Shown in pieces: positions 41,625-50,975 of a stretch of 64,000 nt of DNA. This DNA is from Bacteroidales bacterium (GTDB lineage: Bacteria; Bacteroidota; Bacteroidia; Bacteroidales; Rikenellaceae): positions 124,001 through 188,000 of the forward strand of contig CAJTFS010000002.1 in the NCBI GenBank assembly GCA_910575495.1. The letters run 5' to 3'. How positions within the stretch are numbered: position 1 is the stretch's first letter; the number at the start of each line of letters is the position of its first letter. The position numbers and the translations under genes are program-made. The notes under the pieces were generated by a model. That model searched no databases. It was not told where the DNA came from and saw nothing but the letters and a program-made list of their open reading frames with translations.

Positions 41625-42179
41625 TCATAACTCCAAACAAATTCGGTCTTTTTTGAAGAAAGAAAATTGCACGCTTCCGTAACTCCTTAATTGCCAGAAC
41701 TCCGGACAAGCGGAAAAATCCATTTTCTTCGAGTGCTCGAAGATGAATATTCCCTCCGGGCGCAGCAATCCGCTGCCGAGCACCTGTTCGACGACCCGTT
41801 CGCTGCCCTCCAGATCGTAGGGAGCGTCGGAAAAAATGATGTCGAACTGCTTGGCGCAACTCTTCAGATAGAGAAAAACATTCGCCTTGACCGGATAGAA
41901 GCGTTCGATGCCGAGCTGTGCGGCCGTCTGCCGGATGAAATTGTGGTGCACCGGATTGATCTCCACCGATGTGACGCTCCGGGCGCCGCGGGATGCGAAT
42001 TCGTAGCTGATCGATCCCGTGCCGGCAAAAAGGTCGAGTACGTCGCATTCCTCGAAATCCACCAGGTTGTCCAGCACGTTGAACAGATTCTCTTTGGCGA
42101 AATCCGTTGTCGGACGCGCCCGCAGGTTGCGGGGCGGGTTGATGGCCCGGCCCTTGTATTTGCCGCTTATGATTCGCAT
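41625..42179 (-). CDS. rsmD: 16S rRNA (guanine-966 N2)-methyltransferase
   Basis: A 184-residue SAM-dependent methyltransferase. It begins MRIISGKYKGR...RPTTDFAKENLFNVL, diagnostic for RsmD. The SAM motif is DLFAGTGSISYEFASRGA (~49-66), and the catalytic D-A-P-Y-D (variant of DPPY) is at ~118-122. Its start region overlaps the DUF3822 gene by 13 nt, a conserved arrangement in Bacteroidetes, and it is last in the three-gene unit 43409-41625. Confidence 0.93.
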   Translation of the reverse strand: MRIISGKYKGRAINPPRNLRARPTTDFAKENLFNVLDNLVDFEECDVLDLFAGTGSISYEFASRGARSVTSVEINPVHHNFIRQTAAQLGIERFYPVKANVFLYLKSCAKQFDIIFSDAPYDLEGSERVVEQVLGSGLLRPEGIFIFEHSKKMDFSACPEFWQLRSYGSVQFSFFKKDRICLEL

Positions 42180-42796
42180 ATCACTTTCTTGAATCGGCTG
42201 CCGATCAGTTTGCGCATCTTCTTGGCATCAGCGCCGCTCAGCAGCAGGCGCATCTCCTCGAGCGGAAATGCCCGGCCAAGCCGGTCGACCAGATAGCGGA
42301 TGTCCGCTTCGCTGGCGGCCGGAATGGTTTCGGCCATGCGCAGTGTGCCGGCGAACACCTTTATATATAGGATGCCGCCTCTGAGTTCGAGCCGGACGGT
42401 GGGGTGTGCGTCGGTCGTTTTCTCCAGCAGCGGGGTGGTGAAGACTGCCCGGTCGCCCAGGCGCTCGTCGATGAGTTGCGCCGCTTCGGCTGCTACGACC
42501 ATCACCGCCACGGCCGCCGTTTTCGGGCCGACCGGCGCCGGAGCGCTCCAGACCGCCCGTTGTCCTTCTCCGCAGGCCATGCCTGCCGAGGCCAGGAGTT
42601 CGGAGACTTCCGCGGCGTCGAAAAGTTCGGCCGGCACCAGCAGGGTCCGGGGCGTCAGCACCTCCACCGTCACGGCATCGCCGCCCGGCAGGATCCATTC
42701 GAGCCCCGCAACGGAAAAAGAGTGTCCATCCAACGATTGCTGAATGGACACCTTGTTCGTGAAACGCGAAGCGTTACTCCCAGTTGCCTGCTTCAT
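42167..42796 (-). CDS. DUF3822 family protein
   Basis: A 209-residue protein with the KVSIQQSLDGHSFSV opening (residues ~15-29) typical of DUF3822. The family has an actin-like (ASKHA) fold and is found almost only in Bacteroidetes, nearly always next to rsmD. It overlaps rsmD by 13 nt and the upstream gene by 23 nt. Function unknown. Confidence 0.85.
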   Translation of the reverse strand: MKQATGSNASRFTNKVSIQQSLDGHSFSVAGLEWILPGGDAVTVEVLTPRTLLVPAELFDAAEVSELLASAGMACGEGQRAVWSAPAPVGPKTAAVAVMVVAAEAAQLIDERLGDRAVFTTPLLEKTTDAHPTVRLELRGGILYIKVFAGTLRMAETIPAASEADIRYLVDRLGRAFPLEEMRLLLSGADAKKMRKLIGSRFKKVICES

Positions 42797-43409
42797 TGTT
42801 GCCTGCTTCCATCGAGCCGAACTTGACGCCGGGGTAGCGGTTGAAGTTGTTGACCTGGTCGTCGACCAGATTGATGAACTCCTGGCGGAATTCGACCGTG
42901 TCGAGGAACATCTTGTAGGGGGCGCGGCACTCCACGACCGGAATCACGACCTTCGATTCGGTGGCGATCAGACCGGCCTCCATGATGTACTGGGCCTTGT
43001 TGTCCGTGCCGGGGATGAAGCGCAGCTGCTCCACGTCGGCCTTGGTCAGCACCTTGGGCGAGAAGATGGTGTCGATGACGGCCACCTTGAATTTCTCCAC
43101 GTTTTTCTTGCCGGCTTTCTTAAGCTGGGCCATGCCCACCGAGTCGTCCTCGTCGACGATCTTGCGCTCCATTTCCAGCGTGTCGGCCAGAATGAAAGCT
43201 GCCAGCGTGTCGAAGTCGCCCGTGAAGCGCTGATACTTCGACTTGTAGGCGCGCTGAGCCGTACGGATGTCCTTGATGCGTTCGATGACCTGCGCTTTGC
43301 GGGCTTTCAGTTCATTTTCGAAACGGATCGGGGTGGAGATCTGGTCGTAGATCACATAGACCAGCGCCACGATGACCAGCGCAAGAATGATTTGGAAGAT
43401 TCTTTTCAT
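42774..43409 (-). CDS. Conserved Bacteroidales membrane-anchored protein of unknown function
   Basis: A 211-residue protein: basic start, one membrane helix (IFQIILALVIVALVYVIY, ~4-21), then a helical stretch with IRTAQRAYKSKYQRFTGDFDTLAAF (~48-72), a layout reminiscent of pseudopilins, although no prepilin cleavage motif is visible. The rest is periplasmic and mixed alpha/beta. It is the first gene of the unit with DUF3822 and rsmD, overlapping DUF3822 by 23 nt. No assigned function. Confidence 0.75.
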   Translation of the reverse strand: MKRIFQIILALVIVALVYVIYDQISTPIRFENELKARKAQVIERIKDIRTAQRAYKSKYQRFTGDFDTLAAFILADTLEMERKIVDEDDSVGMAQLKKAGKKNVEKFKVAVIDTIFSPKVLTKADVEQLRFIPGTDNKAQYIMEAGLIATESKVVIPVVECRAPYKMFLDTVEFRQEFINLVDDQVNNFNRYPGVKFGSMEAGNNEAGNWE

Positions 43410-43432
43410 TTTTCAAATTAAGTATTTGTTGT

Positions 43433-43440
43433 TAATTTTG
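43433..43440 (+). promoter_or_regulatory. -7 promoter element of the helicase gene
   Basis: TAATTTTG, 19 nt before the start at 43460; the -33 element is weak. Confidence 0.45.
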
Positions 43441-43459
43441 CCCGAAACGGTAAATTCGA

Positions 43460-44872
43460 ATGTTCAGCACACGTATTGCGTCCCAAATTTACGCTAAAAT
43501 TTGTTTTGAAACAACTCCCGGGCAAAAAAAAATCATAGAAAGTTTATCCGAATACCTCGCCGACGAGGATTTCTCGCGCATTTTCGTGCTGAACGGTTAT
43601 GCCGGAACCGGAAAAACGACGCTCATCGCCGCTTTGGTCGATGCGCTCAAGGAGTTGGGAACCAAACCCGTTCTGCTCGCGCCGACCGGCCGGGCGGCCA
43701 AGGTGCTGGCGCGCTATTCCCGCGAAAAGGCCCTCACGATCCATAAGCGCATCTACCGCCAGCGCACGAGCGGCGACTGCGAGTCGAAATATTCGCTCGA
43801 CATCAACCCCGAGCGCGATGCGGTCTTCATTGTCGACGAGGCGTCGATGCTGCCCGACCGCACCGCCGACGGCGCGTGGTTCGGCAGCGGTTCGCTTCTC
43901 CGGGACCTGGTGCAGTATGTGCGCAACGGGCGTGCCTGCCGGTTGATTCTGGTGGGCGACGACGCCCAGCTGCCGCCCGTGGGCAGCGATTCCAGTCCGG
44001 CGCTCGATCCGCGTACGTTGGACGCCTATGGCGACGTGGTCTACAACACGTTGGACGAGGTGGTGCGCCAGCAGGCCGAGTCGGGCATTCTGTTCAACGC
44101 CACGCTGGTGCGCTGCATGCTCGAAAACAACATCCTCGACATCCCCCGGTTCCGGATGGATTTTCCCGACATCGAGGCTTTGGAGGGCGGCGACTTCCTC
44201 GAAAAGTTGCAGGATTGCTATGCGCTCTACGGGCGCGACGAAACCATCGTCATCACGCGTTCGAACAAACGCGCCAACCGCTACAACGAGGGCATCCGGC
44301 GCAATGTGCTCTACGCCGAGGAGGAGATCGAGAGCGGCGACATGCTGATGGTCGTCAAGAACAACTACCATTTTGTCGACGGAGACGAGTGCCCCATGGG
44401 GTTCATCGCCAACGGCGATGTAGCTTGTCTGAAGCGTATCCGGCGCTTCGAGGAGTTCTACGGGTTCCGTTTCGCCGACGCCGTGCTGGAGTTTCCCGAC
44501 TACGACGACACCGCCGTTCCCTGCAAGATTCTGCTCGATACGCTCGCTTCCGAATCGCCGTCGCTCACGCGCGAAGAGTCGCAGCGGCTTTTCTACGAGG
44601 TGGAAAAGGACTACGAGGAGATCAGAAGCAAGCTCAAACGCTTCAAGGAAATACGTGAAAATCCGCACTTTAATTCCGTTCAGGTGAAGTTTTCCTACGC
44701 CATCACCTGCCACAAGGCGCAGGGCGGCCAATGGAAGGCCGTCTTCATCGACCGCTGCCTCTTCGGCGACGAGCCCATGACGCGCGACATGCTCCGCTGG
44801 CTCTATACGGCCCTCACGCGGGCCACCGAAAAACTCTATCTGGTCAACTTTGACGAACAGTTTTTCGAATAA
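43460..44872 (+). CDS. RecD-like superfamily 1 DNA helicase
   Basis: A 470-residue ATPase with the Walker A motif NGYAGTGKTTL (~44-54), motif Ia (LLAPTGRAAKVLA), Walker B VFIVDEASML (~121-130), motif III LVGDDAQLPPVGSD (~162-175) and the C-terminal UvrD-like motifs YAITCHKAQGGQWKAVFID (~412-430) and LYTALTRATEKLYLV (~449-463). It is a compact relative of RecD2 lacking the long N-terminal domain. Bacteroidales have it as a stand-alone gene; a repair role is likely but not established. Confidence 0.9.
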   Translation: MFSTRIASQIYAKICFETTPGQKKIIESLSEYLADEDFSRIFVLNGYAGTGKTTLIAALVDALKELGTKPVLLAPTGRAAKVLARYSREKALTIHKRIYRQRTSGDCESKYSLDINPERDAVFIVDEASMLPDRTADGAWFGSGSLLRDLVQYVRNGRACRLILVGDDAQLPPVGSDSSPALDPRTLDAYGDVVYNTLDEVVRQQAESGILFNATLVRCMLENNILDIPRFRMDFPDIEALEGGDFLEKLQDCYALYGRDETIVITRSNKRANRYNEGIRRNVLYAEEEIESGDMLMVVKNNYHFVDGDECPMGFIANGDVACLKRIRRFEEFYGFRFADAVLEFPDYDDTAVPCKILLDTLASESPSLTREESQRLFYEVEKDYEEIRSKLKRFKEIRENPHFNSVQVKFSYAITCHKAQGGQWKAVFIDRCLFGDEPMTRDMLRWLYTALTRATEKLYLVNFDEQFFE

Positions 44873-44920
44873 CCGGCCGGCTCCCGCATCGTTCCGCAAG
44901 CAGCCAATGCCCATAAAAAA

Positions 44921-44946
44921 GAGGTCGCCGAATCTTCGGCAACCTC
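44921..44946. terminator. Bidirectional terminator
   Basis: A 12-bp stem with one mismatch (44921-44932 with 44935-44946), flanked by A and T runs, lies between the converging helicase and nuclease-like genes. Confidence 0.8.
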
Positions 44947-44971
44947 TTTCGGCAAACCATGCGAGGCGATT

Positions 44972-45906
44972 TTACAGCGCCGCAATCTCGAATCCGAGCT
45001 TCTGTTTCTCGACGTTCGCGATAAATTCGTCGATCGATTCTTTCGCCCATTGGTTGCAGGTGGCGATTTTCACACCGTCGCCCAGCGCAATCAGCATCTT
45101 CCGATCGGCATAGTAGCGGTCGGCTCTCTTTTTCGCGACCTGTGCTTCGGCAAAGACGCCCAAAGTCCGAATCAATCTCGGCGTCGGGAATATTTTTTCC
45201 AGTCGGTCGATGCTTGCCTCCGGATGTTGTTTTACATAGCGTTTGACAATCTCGTGCACCAGCTTGGCTTTGCCGTAGCGCCCTTCGCCGTCGATTTGGT
45301 ATTTCGTCGTGTCCTTGACGCTCGTTTTAACGATCGGCGTAGAAAGGACGACGATCTCGCAGGTGTGCGGATTGCGGAAGCGTTCGAGCGTGACGGCCGA
45401 TATTTGGTCGGTATATCCCTGAATAGTCTGCTGCCGGGGATGTTCTTTCAGCAGATTATTGTTTTTCAAATCCGTTATCGGCATCTCTTTCCGCAGTTCA
45501 TCGTCGATATACCCGCCGACGAGTACTCCGACAAACTTCACGTTCTCCGGGTCGAGGTCTACCTCCACAGCGTCGCTCTGGTTGATGGCCTCTACTATTT
45601 TCTCGCGTTCGGACAGGTAGTCGCACAGCTGGAACAGGGTATCTTTGTCGAGCGCGTGTTTCTTCAGCTCCAAAATTCCGAAAAGATTTTCGCCGTACCG
45701 CACGACCATATCGATTCGGCCGCGCGTTTTCCGGTTCGTGCATTTGCCGATACTCATCTCGCACTCGATGATTTGCGGTCGTCGAGTTTGAGGATGGACG
45801 GATTGTCCATCAGGTAAGCTTCCATGCCCAGCTCGCTCGGAAAAGGGTACGGATCCAACGTTATGTTATTGGAACTCGCCTGCTTGTACATGTTCGGGTT
45901 GCTCAT
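44972..45906 (-). pseudogene. PD-(D/E)XK nuclease-like protein (NucS/HsdR-N-like), one-base frameshift
   Basis: Frame 1 starts at 45906 (MSNPNMYKQASSNNITLDPYPF-like) and runs through PSELGMEAYLMDNPSILKLDD. The continuation IIECEMSIGKCTNRKTRGRIDMVVRYG is in another frame. Adding one C at 45777-45778 (minus GACGACC-GCAAATC) restores D-D-P-Q-I-I-E-C-E. The reconstructed ~311-residue protein has the nuclease core G-R-I-D-M-V-V...F-G-I-L-E-L-K-K, a PD-(D/E)XK pattern seen in NucS-like and HsdR-N-like nucleases. The downstream 261 codons (from 45757) are intact. It follows the LRR lipoprotein gene by 12 nt. Confidence 0.7.
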
Positions 45907-45918
45907 AATATGAATGTT

Positions 45919-46968
45919 TTAAAATTGGGTTTCTTCGATTGTTTTAAATTTACTCCATTCGGTAGCCGCAGCATAAGCTGCCTTGCAGCCTGTCGGAACA
46001 TATAACGTTGCGGTTGCACTAACTTTATCAAAGGTATTGTTTACGATAATCGGCGGAACGATTGCCTTGCAATAGACGCGTGTCAGGCTGCTGCAACCGC
46101 GGAATGCTTCGCTATCGATGAACGTCACGCTATTGCCGATCGTTACGCTTGTCAAGCCGCTGCAACCGTCGAATGCGTAGTTCTCGATGTACTTCACGCT
46201 GTTGCCGATCGTTACGCTTGTCAGGCTGCGGCAACCGGAGAATGCACAGTAGCAAATCTCCGTCACGCTGTCGGGAATCGTGACGCTTGTCAGGCCGCTG
46301 CAATTGGAGAATGCTCTGTTCCCGATTGTTTTCAGTGTCAGCGGCAGCTTGACGAAGGTCAGCGATTTGTTGCCGTAGAATGTGTTTTGCGGCAACTCCT
46401 CCCAATTGACATGCTCCATATCGAGGATTGCGAGATTGCGAAGATTGCTGTTCAGGCACCTAATGTCCAAGCTGTTCAGATTGCCGATTACGGTCAGTTC
46501 GGTAATGGAACTTTTGTCGTAGTCGGCCAGTAGCTCCGCCAGCGTGCCCGGAGTGTCGACCGTGATGGTGATTCCTTGGGGTCTGGGATTTGTCGACACG
46601 GCGATTTCTGCCGTAAGGGTCTGCGAGCCGTCCGACACGGTGACAATCACGCAATTGTCCGTCGACGGCATTTTGGCCGTAATCGTAATCGTTCCCTCGG
46701 TTGCCGAAGCGGGTGTCGTTTCTACGGTATAGGCATCGTCGGGGTTCTGCATCTCGACTTTCACGACGGTGTTGTCGCTCCCGCCCGTAATCGTGTAGTG
46801 GACGGTCTTGGTCTCGTCGACACCAAAAAAGAGTTCGTTGCCCTCGGCGAATGCGATGGCGAGCGGCTGAGGCTCGGGCCAATCGGGTGTTTCGACGCCA
46901 TCGTGCTTGCTGCACGACGGGAACGCTGCTGCGACGAATAACGCGGTTAAAAGAAATAGTTTTTTCAT
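45919..46968 (-). CDS. Surface lipoprotein with BspA-type leucine-rich repeats
   Basis: A 349-residue protein with a lipoprotein signal (lipobox AAFPSC, ~15-20), an Ig/BACON-like region (~35-135) and then BspA-type (LRR_5) repeats from ~185 to ~305: successive units of IGNRAFSNCSGLTSVTIPDSVT, IENYAFDGCSGLTSVTI and similar, ~23 residues each. A C-terminal cap contains YVPTGCKAAYAAATEWSKF. BspA-type repeats mediate adhesion in other Bacteroidetes. The start at 46968 fits the lipoprotein signal. It leads the nuclease-like gene by 12 nt. Confidence 0.85.
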   Translation of the reverse strand: MKKLFLLTALFVAAAFPSCSKHDGVETPDWPEPQPLAIAFAEGNELFFGVDETKTVHYTITGGSDNTVVKVEMQNPDDAYTVETTPASATEGTITITAKMPSTDNCVIVTVSDGSQTLTAEIAVSTNPRPQGITITVDTPGTLAELLADYDKSSITELTVIGNLNSLDIRCLNSNLRNLAILDMEHVNWEELPQNTFYGNKSLTFVKLPLTLKTIGNRAFSNCSGLTSVTIPDSVTEICYCAFSGCRSLTSVTIGNSVKYIENYAFDGCSGLTSVTIGNSVTFIDSEAFRGCSSLTRVYCKAIVPPIIVNNTFDKVSATATLYVPTGCKAAYAAATEWSKFKTIEETQF

Positions 46969-47387
46969 AGCAATATAAATTTGAGTTCTTGTGTTCAAAT
47001 TCTATTGCCGTACAACTCCTATGCGGCGGGATATGCGCAAAAAGAAAGTGTGGAGCTGAATTTCGTTTATTTACGTGAAGGTTGTGGAAAGACCTGTACA
47101 AGAATAAACGATGCAATACCCCACACTTGAACAGACGATGGGATAGAGGTGCAGAACGCATCTGTTGCCATGATCCGAACAAGAAATGAGTGCTGTTCGT
47201 TGTCCTGCTACTTTGAAAACTGCTACATTTTCCGTTAAGGACAGTGCGAAAACACTTTCAAATATGTCGCTGCGGGCAAAAGCCGTCAGCACCGCAAAAA
47301 TAGGAATTTTTTCGCCACGAACAAACACTCGGCGGGGGTATTGCGGGCAAAAGTCCGCATTATCTTTCGATTGTCGCCGGGCTTTTG
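46969..47387. other. Intergenic region, no gene seen
   Basis: About 420 nt between the divergent LRR lipoprotein and DNA glycosylase genes, lower in GC than its surroundings. Short open frames occur on both strands but none has family features or a promoter in the right place. Confidence 0.5.
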
Positions 47388-47395
47388 TACTTTTG
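47388..47395 (+). promoter_or_regulatory. -7 element of the DNA glycosylase gene
   Basis: TACTTTTG, with a partial -33 (TTTC at 47365-47368, 19 nt upstream). It lies only 4 nt before the ATG at 47400, so the message would be nearly leaderless or start further in. Confidence 0.5.
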
Positions 47396-47399
47396 TTGC

Positions 47400-47988
47400 A
47401 TGAACGCGAACGATAATCCCGGCGAACGCCATCCTCTCGAACCTTTCCTGCCCTCCGGCGCCCGGCTGCTGATGCTGGGCAGTTTTCCGCCGCAGCGCCA
47501 CCGCTGGTCGATGGAATTCTTCTATCCCAATTTGCAGAACGACATGTGGCGCATCGTCGGCTACTTGGCCACGGGCGACAAGACCCATTTTCTGATGCCC
47601 GATGCGAAGCGTTTCGACAAGGAGCGAATCGAGGCTTTCTGCCGCGAGCGGGGGATTGCGCTCTACGACACCGCAGCCGAGGTCATCCGGCTGAAAGACA
47701 ACGCATCGGACAATTTTCTTCAAGTAGTGCGCGAGGTGGATTTGGCAGCCTTGCTGGCCCGGATTCCGGCGTGCCGCACCATCGTCACTACGGGACAAAA
47801 GGCCACCGACACGCTGCGCTCCATTACCGGATGCGACGAGCCGTCCGTCGGCGGGTGTGTGGAGTTCCGGTTCGCCGGTCGGGAGCTCAGGCTATGGCGC
47901 ATGCCTTCCTCCTCGCGGGCCTATCCGCCCCGTCGAATGGAAAGCCGAATTCTATCGCAGGGTCTTCGCCGATTGCGGCATTATCTGA
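47400..47988 (+). pseudogene. Mug/uracil-DNA glycosylase superfamily protein, frameshifted near its 3' end
   Basis: The protein begins MNANDNPGERHPLEPFLP and contains LLMLGSFPPQRHRWSMEFFYPN (~23-44) and IVTTGQKATDTL (~126-137), matching the Bacteroidales Mug-like DNA glycosylase family, which excises deaminated bases. After MPSSSRAYP the frame changes: removing one C from the CCCC run at 47928-47931 gives P-V-E-W-K-A-E-F-Y-R-R-V-F-A-D-C-G-I-I and a stop at 47986-47988, the expected C-terminus. As sequenced, the frame instead runs 40 further codons to 48107. All core motifs precede the shift, so activity might survive. Confidence 0.75.
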
Positions 47989-48227
47989 GAATAGCACAGC
48001 CGGACACCGGCGGCAGGATGCCCCATGCGATGCCATTTTCAGGCACGGAGTGGCAGTCGCTCCGATTTCGGGGGAATCGGGCCTCCGCGTGCAGGCATTC
48101 ATTATGAAGTATCGCTTTAGTCAGCATCCGTTAGCCTATTAAAATACAGCCTGATAATTCGCCTGTACTTGTGTTTCCCGATCTCTGTGCGGGTGGATGA
48201 CCAATTGCAAAAATTTTTTCTTCCCGG

Positions 48228-48259
48228 TTTGGTCGGGCCGCCGAAATCCGTTATCTTTG
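48228..48259 (+). promoter_or_regulatory. Promoter of mutS
   Basis: TTTG (48228-48231), 20 nt, TATCTTTG (48252-48259): a full consensus match, 28 nt before the GTG start. Confidence 0.85.
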
Positions 48260-48287
48260 CCAGTATCATAATTTACAATATCTTATT

Positions 48288-50975
48288 GTGGCTTCCGAAA
48301 AGAAAACCGAAAAAAAATACGTCGAGACACCCTTGATGAAGCAGTATTATGCCATCAAGGCGGTGCATCCCGATGCCGTGCTGCTGTTTCGTGTCGGCGA
48401 CTTCTACGAAACCTTCAGCGAAGACGCCATCAAGGCGAGCGGCATTCTGGGCATCACCCTCACGCGCCGCGCCAACGGTTCGGCGTCGTTCGTCGAGCTG
48501 GCGGGCTTTCCCTACCACGCCATCGACACCTACCTGCCCAAGCTGGTGAGGGCGGGCGAGCGGGTAGCCATCTGCGAGCAGCTGGAGGACCCCAAGACCG
48601 TCAAGGGGCTGGTCAAGCGCGGGGTCATCGAGCTGGTTACACCGGGCGTGGTCATGGGCGACAACATTCTTTCCAACAAGGAGAATACTTACCTGGCTTC
48701 GGTTTTCTTCGGTCCTAAGATCACCGGCGTCGCCTTTCTCGACATCTCGACGGGCGAATTCTACGTTGCCGAGGGCCCCGATTCCTACGTCGACAAGCTC
48801 ATATCCAACCTCGCGCCCAAGGAGGTGATCTTCCAGCGCGGCTGGGAGGACCGTTTCGCCGACGCTTTCGGTTCGCGTCTCTATACCTACCGGCTCGACG
48901 AATGGGTCTTTTCCGAGGAGGTCAACCGCGAGAAACTCTGCAAGCAGTTCGGTACCAAGTCGCTGAAAGGCTTCGGTATAGACGGCTTCACCGGCGGTAT
49001 TTCAGCCGCCGGGGCCATCCTCCATTACCTCGAATTCACCGAGCACCGCGACATCGCGCATATCAAGTCGATTTCCCGCATCGACCAGGACGATTATGTC
49101 TGGATCGACAAGTTCACGATCCGCAATCTGGAGCTTTTTTCGTCGAACGGCAGCCGCGGCAAGGGCAGCTTCGCCGATGCGGTCGACCGTACGCTCACAC
49201 CGATGGGCGGGCGCCTGCTCAAGCGTTGGATCGCCATGCCGATCAAGAGTCCCGTGCGCATCAACGAGCGGCTCGACATCGTGGAATTCTTCGTCGGCGA
49301 GTCCGATTTCAGCGAGCGCGTCCGCACGCAGGTGGCGTTGATCGGCGACCTGGAGCGCATCGCTTCGCGCGTGGCGGCGGCCAAGGTGACGCCCCGCGAG
49401 CTGGTGCAACTGAAAAATTCGCTCTCGGCCATCGAGACCCTCAAGCAGGAGTTGGAGGAGTGCGGCAACGGACGCATGACCATCCTGGCCCGCGAACTCG
49501 ATGCGCTGGCCGAGGTGCGCGACCGCATCGCCCGCGAGATCTATCCCGATCCGCAGAACAACCAGATACAGAAGGGCGGCGTCATCGCCGACGGGGTCGA
49601 CCCCGAGCTCGACGACCTGCGCCGCATCGCCCTCCACGGCAAGGACTACCTGCTGCGCATCCAGCAGCGCGAGAGCGAGGCGACCGGCATCCCGTCGCTC
49701 AAGTTGAGCTACAACAATGTCTTCGGTTATTACATCGAGGTCCGCAATACCCACAAGGACAAGGTGCCCGACACGTGGATCCGCAAGCAGACGCTGGCCA
49801 ACGCCGAGCGTTACATCACCGAGGAGCTCAAGGAATACGAGGAGAAGATTCTGGGTGCCGAGGAGAAGATGCTCGTGCTCGAACAGCGCATCTACAACGA
49901 GCTGATGGGCTTCATCCGCACCACGCTCAAGACGTTGCAGGAGAGCGCCGCGACCGTCGCCCGCATCGACTGCCTCCAGTCGTTCGCCCGCATCGCCTGC
50001 GAGCGGCGCTATGTGCGCCCGGTGCTCGACGAAGGCAAGCGCATCGAAATCAAGCAGGGGCGCCATCCGGTCATCGAAACTACGATGCCAGTGGGCGAGA
50101 CCTATATCCCAAACGACATCATGCTCGACGACCGGCAGCAGCAGATCGTCATGATCACCGGTCCCAACATGTCGGGCAAGTCGGCCCTGCTGCGGCAGAC
50201 GGCGCTCATCATCCTCATGGCGCAGATCGGTTCGTTCGTGCCGGCCAAGTCGGCCCATATCGGCGTCGTGGACAAGATTTTCACCCGCGTGGGTGCCTCG
50301 GACAACATTTCGCAGGGCGAATCGACCTTCATGGTCGAAATGCTCGAATCGGCCAGCATTCTGAACAACATCTCCGACCGCAGCATCGTGCTGCTGGACG
50401 AAATCGGCCGCGGCACGAGCACCTACGACGGCATCTCCATCGCCTGGGCCATGGTCGAGTACCTGCACAACCATCCCACGGCCCATGCCAAGACGCTCTT
50501 TGCGACCCACTACCACGAGCTCAACGAAATGGAGCAGATGTGTCCGCGCGTGAAGAACTACCACGTGGCGGTCAAGGAGATGGGCAACCACATCGTCTTC
50601 CTGCGCAAGCTCGAGCGCGGCGGTACCGAGCATTCGTTCGGTATTCATGTCGCCCGCATGGCCGGCATGCCGGTGTCGGTGGTATCGCGCGCCGACGAGA
50701 TTCTGCGCAATCTCGAATTGGTCTACGGCAGCAACGAAATCGTGCCGAGCCGTAGTCTCAAGGATCGCGAGCGGGGCGGGCGCAAGTCTTCGGCGCAATC
50801 GGTGCGCGAAGCTGCCGAGAACAATTCGCAGAACATGCAGTTGTCGATGTTCCAGTTGGAGGATCCGGTGCTCGTTCAGATCCGCGATCAGATCAAGGGG
50901 CTCGACCTCGATGCGCTCACACCGCTCGAAGCACTCAACAAGCTCAATGAAATCAAAAAGATAGCAGGCATATGA
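48288..50975 (+). CDS. mutS: DNA mismatch repair protein MutS (GTG start)
   Basis: An 895-residue MutS1. The mismatch-binding F-x-E motif is in [10 protein letters not shown] (~36-45) near the N-terminus. The ATPase has Walker [15 protein letters not shown] (~623-636), Walker [15 protein letters not shown] (~702-715) and the His loop ATHYHELNE. The C-terminus keeps the short helical dimerisation region ([18 protein letters not shown]). Translation starts at GTG 48288, because no ATG precedes MKQYYAIK and the GTG sits 28 nt after the promoter. It overlaps the WG-repeat gene by 4 nt. Confidence 0.97.
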   Translation: MASEKKTEKKYVETPLMKQYYAIKAVHPDAVLLFRVGDFYETFSEDAIKASGILGITLTRRANGSASFVELAGFPYHAIDTYLPKLVRAGERVAICEQLEDPKTVKGLVKRGVIELVTPGVVMGDNILSNKENTYLASVFFGPKITGVAFLDISTGEFYVAEGPDSYVDKLISNLAPKEVIFQRGWEDRFADAFGSRLYTYRLDEWVFSEEVNREKLCKQFGTKSLKGFGIDGFTGGISAAGAILHYLEFTEHRDIAHIKSISRIDQDDYVWIDKFTIRNLELFSSNGSRGKGSFADAVDRTLTPMGGRLLKRWIAMPIKSPVRINERLDIVEFFVGESDFSERVRTQVALIGDLERIASRVAAAKVTPRELVQLKNSLSAIETLKQELEECGNGRMTILARELDALAEVRDRIAREIYPDPQNNQIQKGGVIADGVDPELDDLRRIALHGKDYLLRIQQRESEATGIPSLKLSYNNVFGYYIEVRNTHKDKVPDTWIRKQTLANAERYITEELKEYEEKILGAEEKMLVLEQRIYNELMGFIRTTLKTLQESAATVARIDCLQSFARIACERRYVRPVLDEGKRIEIKQGRHPVIETTMPVGETYIPNDIMLDDRQQQIVMITGPNMSGKSALLRQTALIILMAQIGSFVPAKSAHIGVVDKIFTRVGASDNISQGESTFMVEMLESASILNNISDRSIVLLDEIGRGTSTYDGISIAWAMVEYLHNHPTAHAKTLFATHYHELNEMEQMCPRVKNYHVAVKEMGNHIVFLRKLERGGTEHSFGIHVARMAGMPVSVVSRADEILRNLELVYGSNEIVPSRSLKDRERGGRKSSAQSVREAAENNSQNMQLSMFQLEDPVLVQIRDQIKGLDLDALTPLEALNKLNEIKKIAGI

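Noticed and set aside
47071..47328. 85-codon minus-strand frame in the gap between the LRR lipoprotein and the DNA glycosylase
   Set aside because: No promoter, no recognisable motif, unlikely composition.
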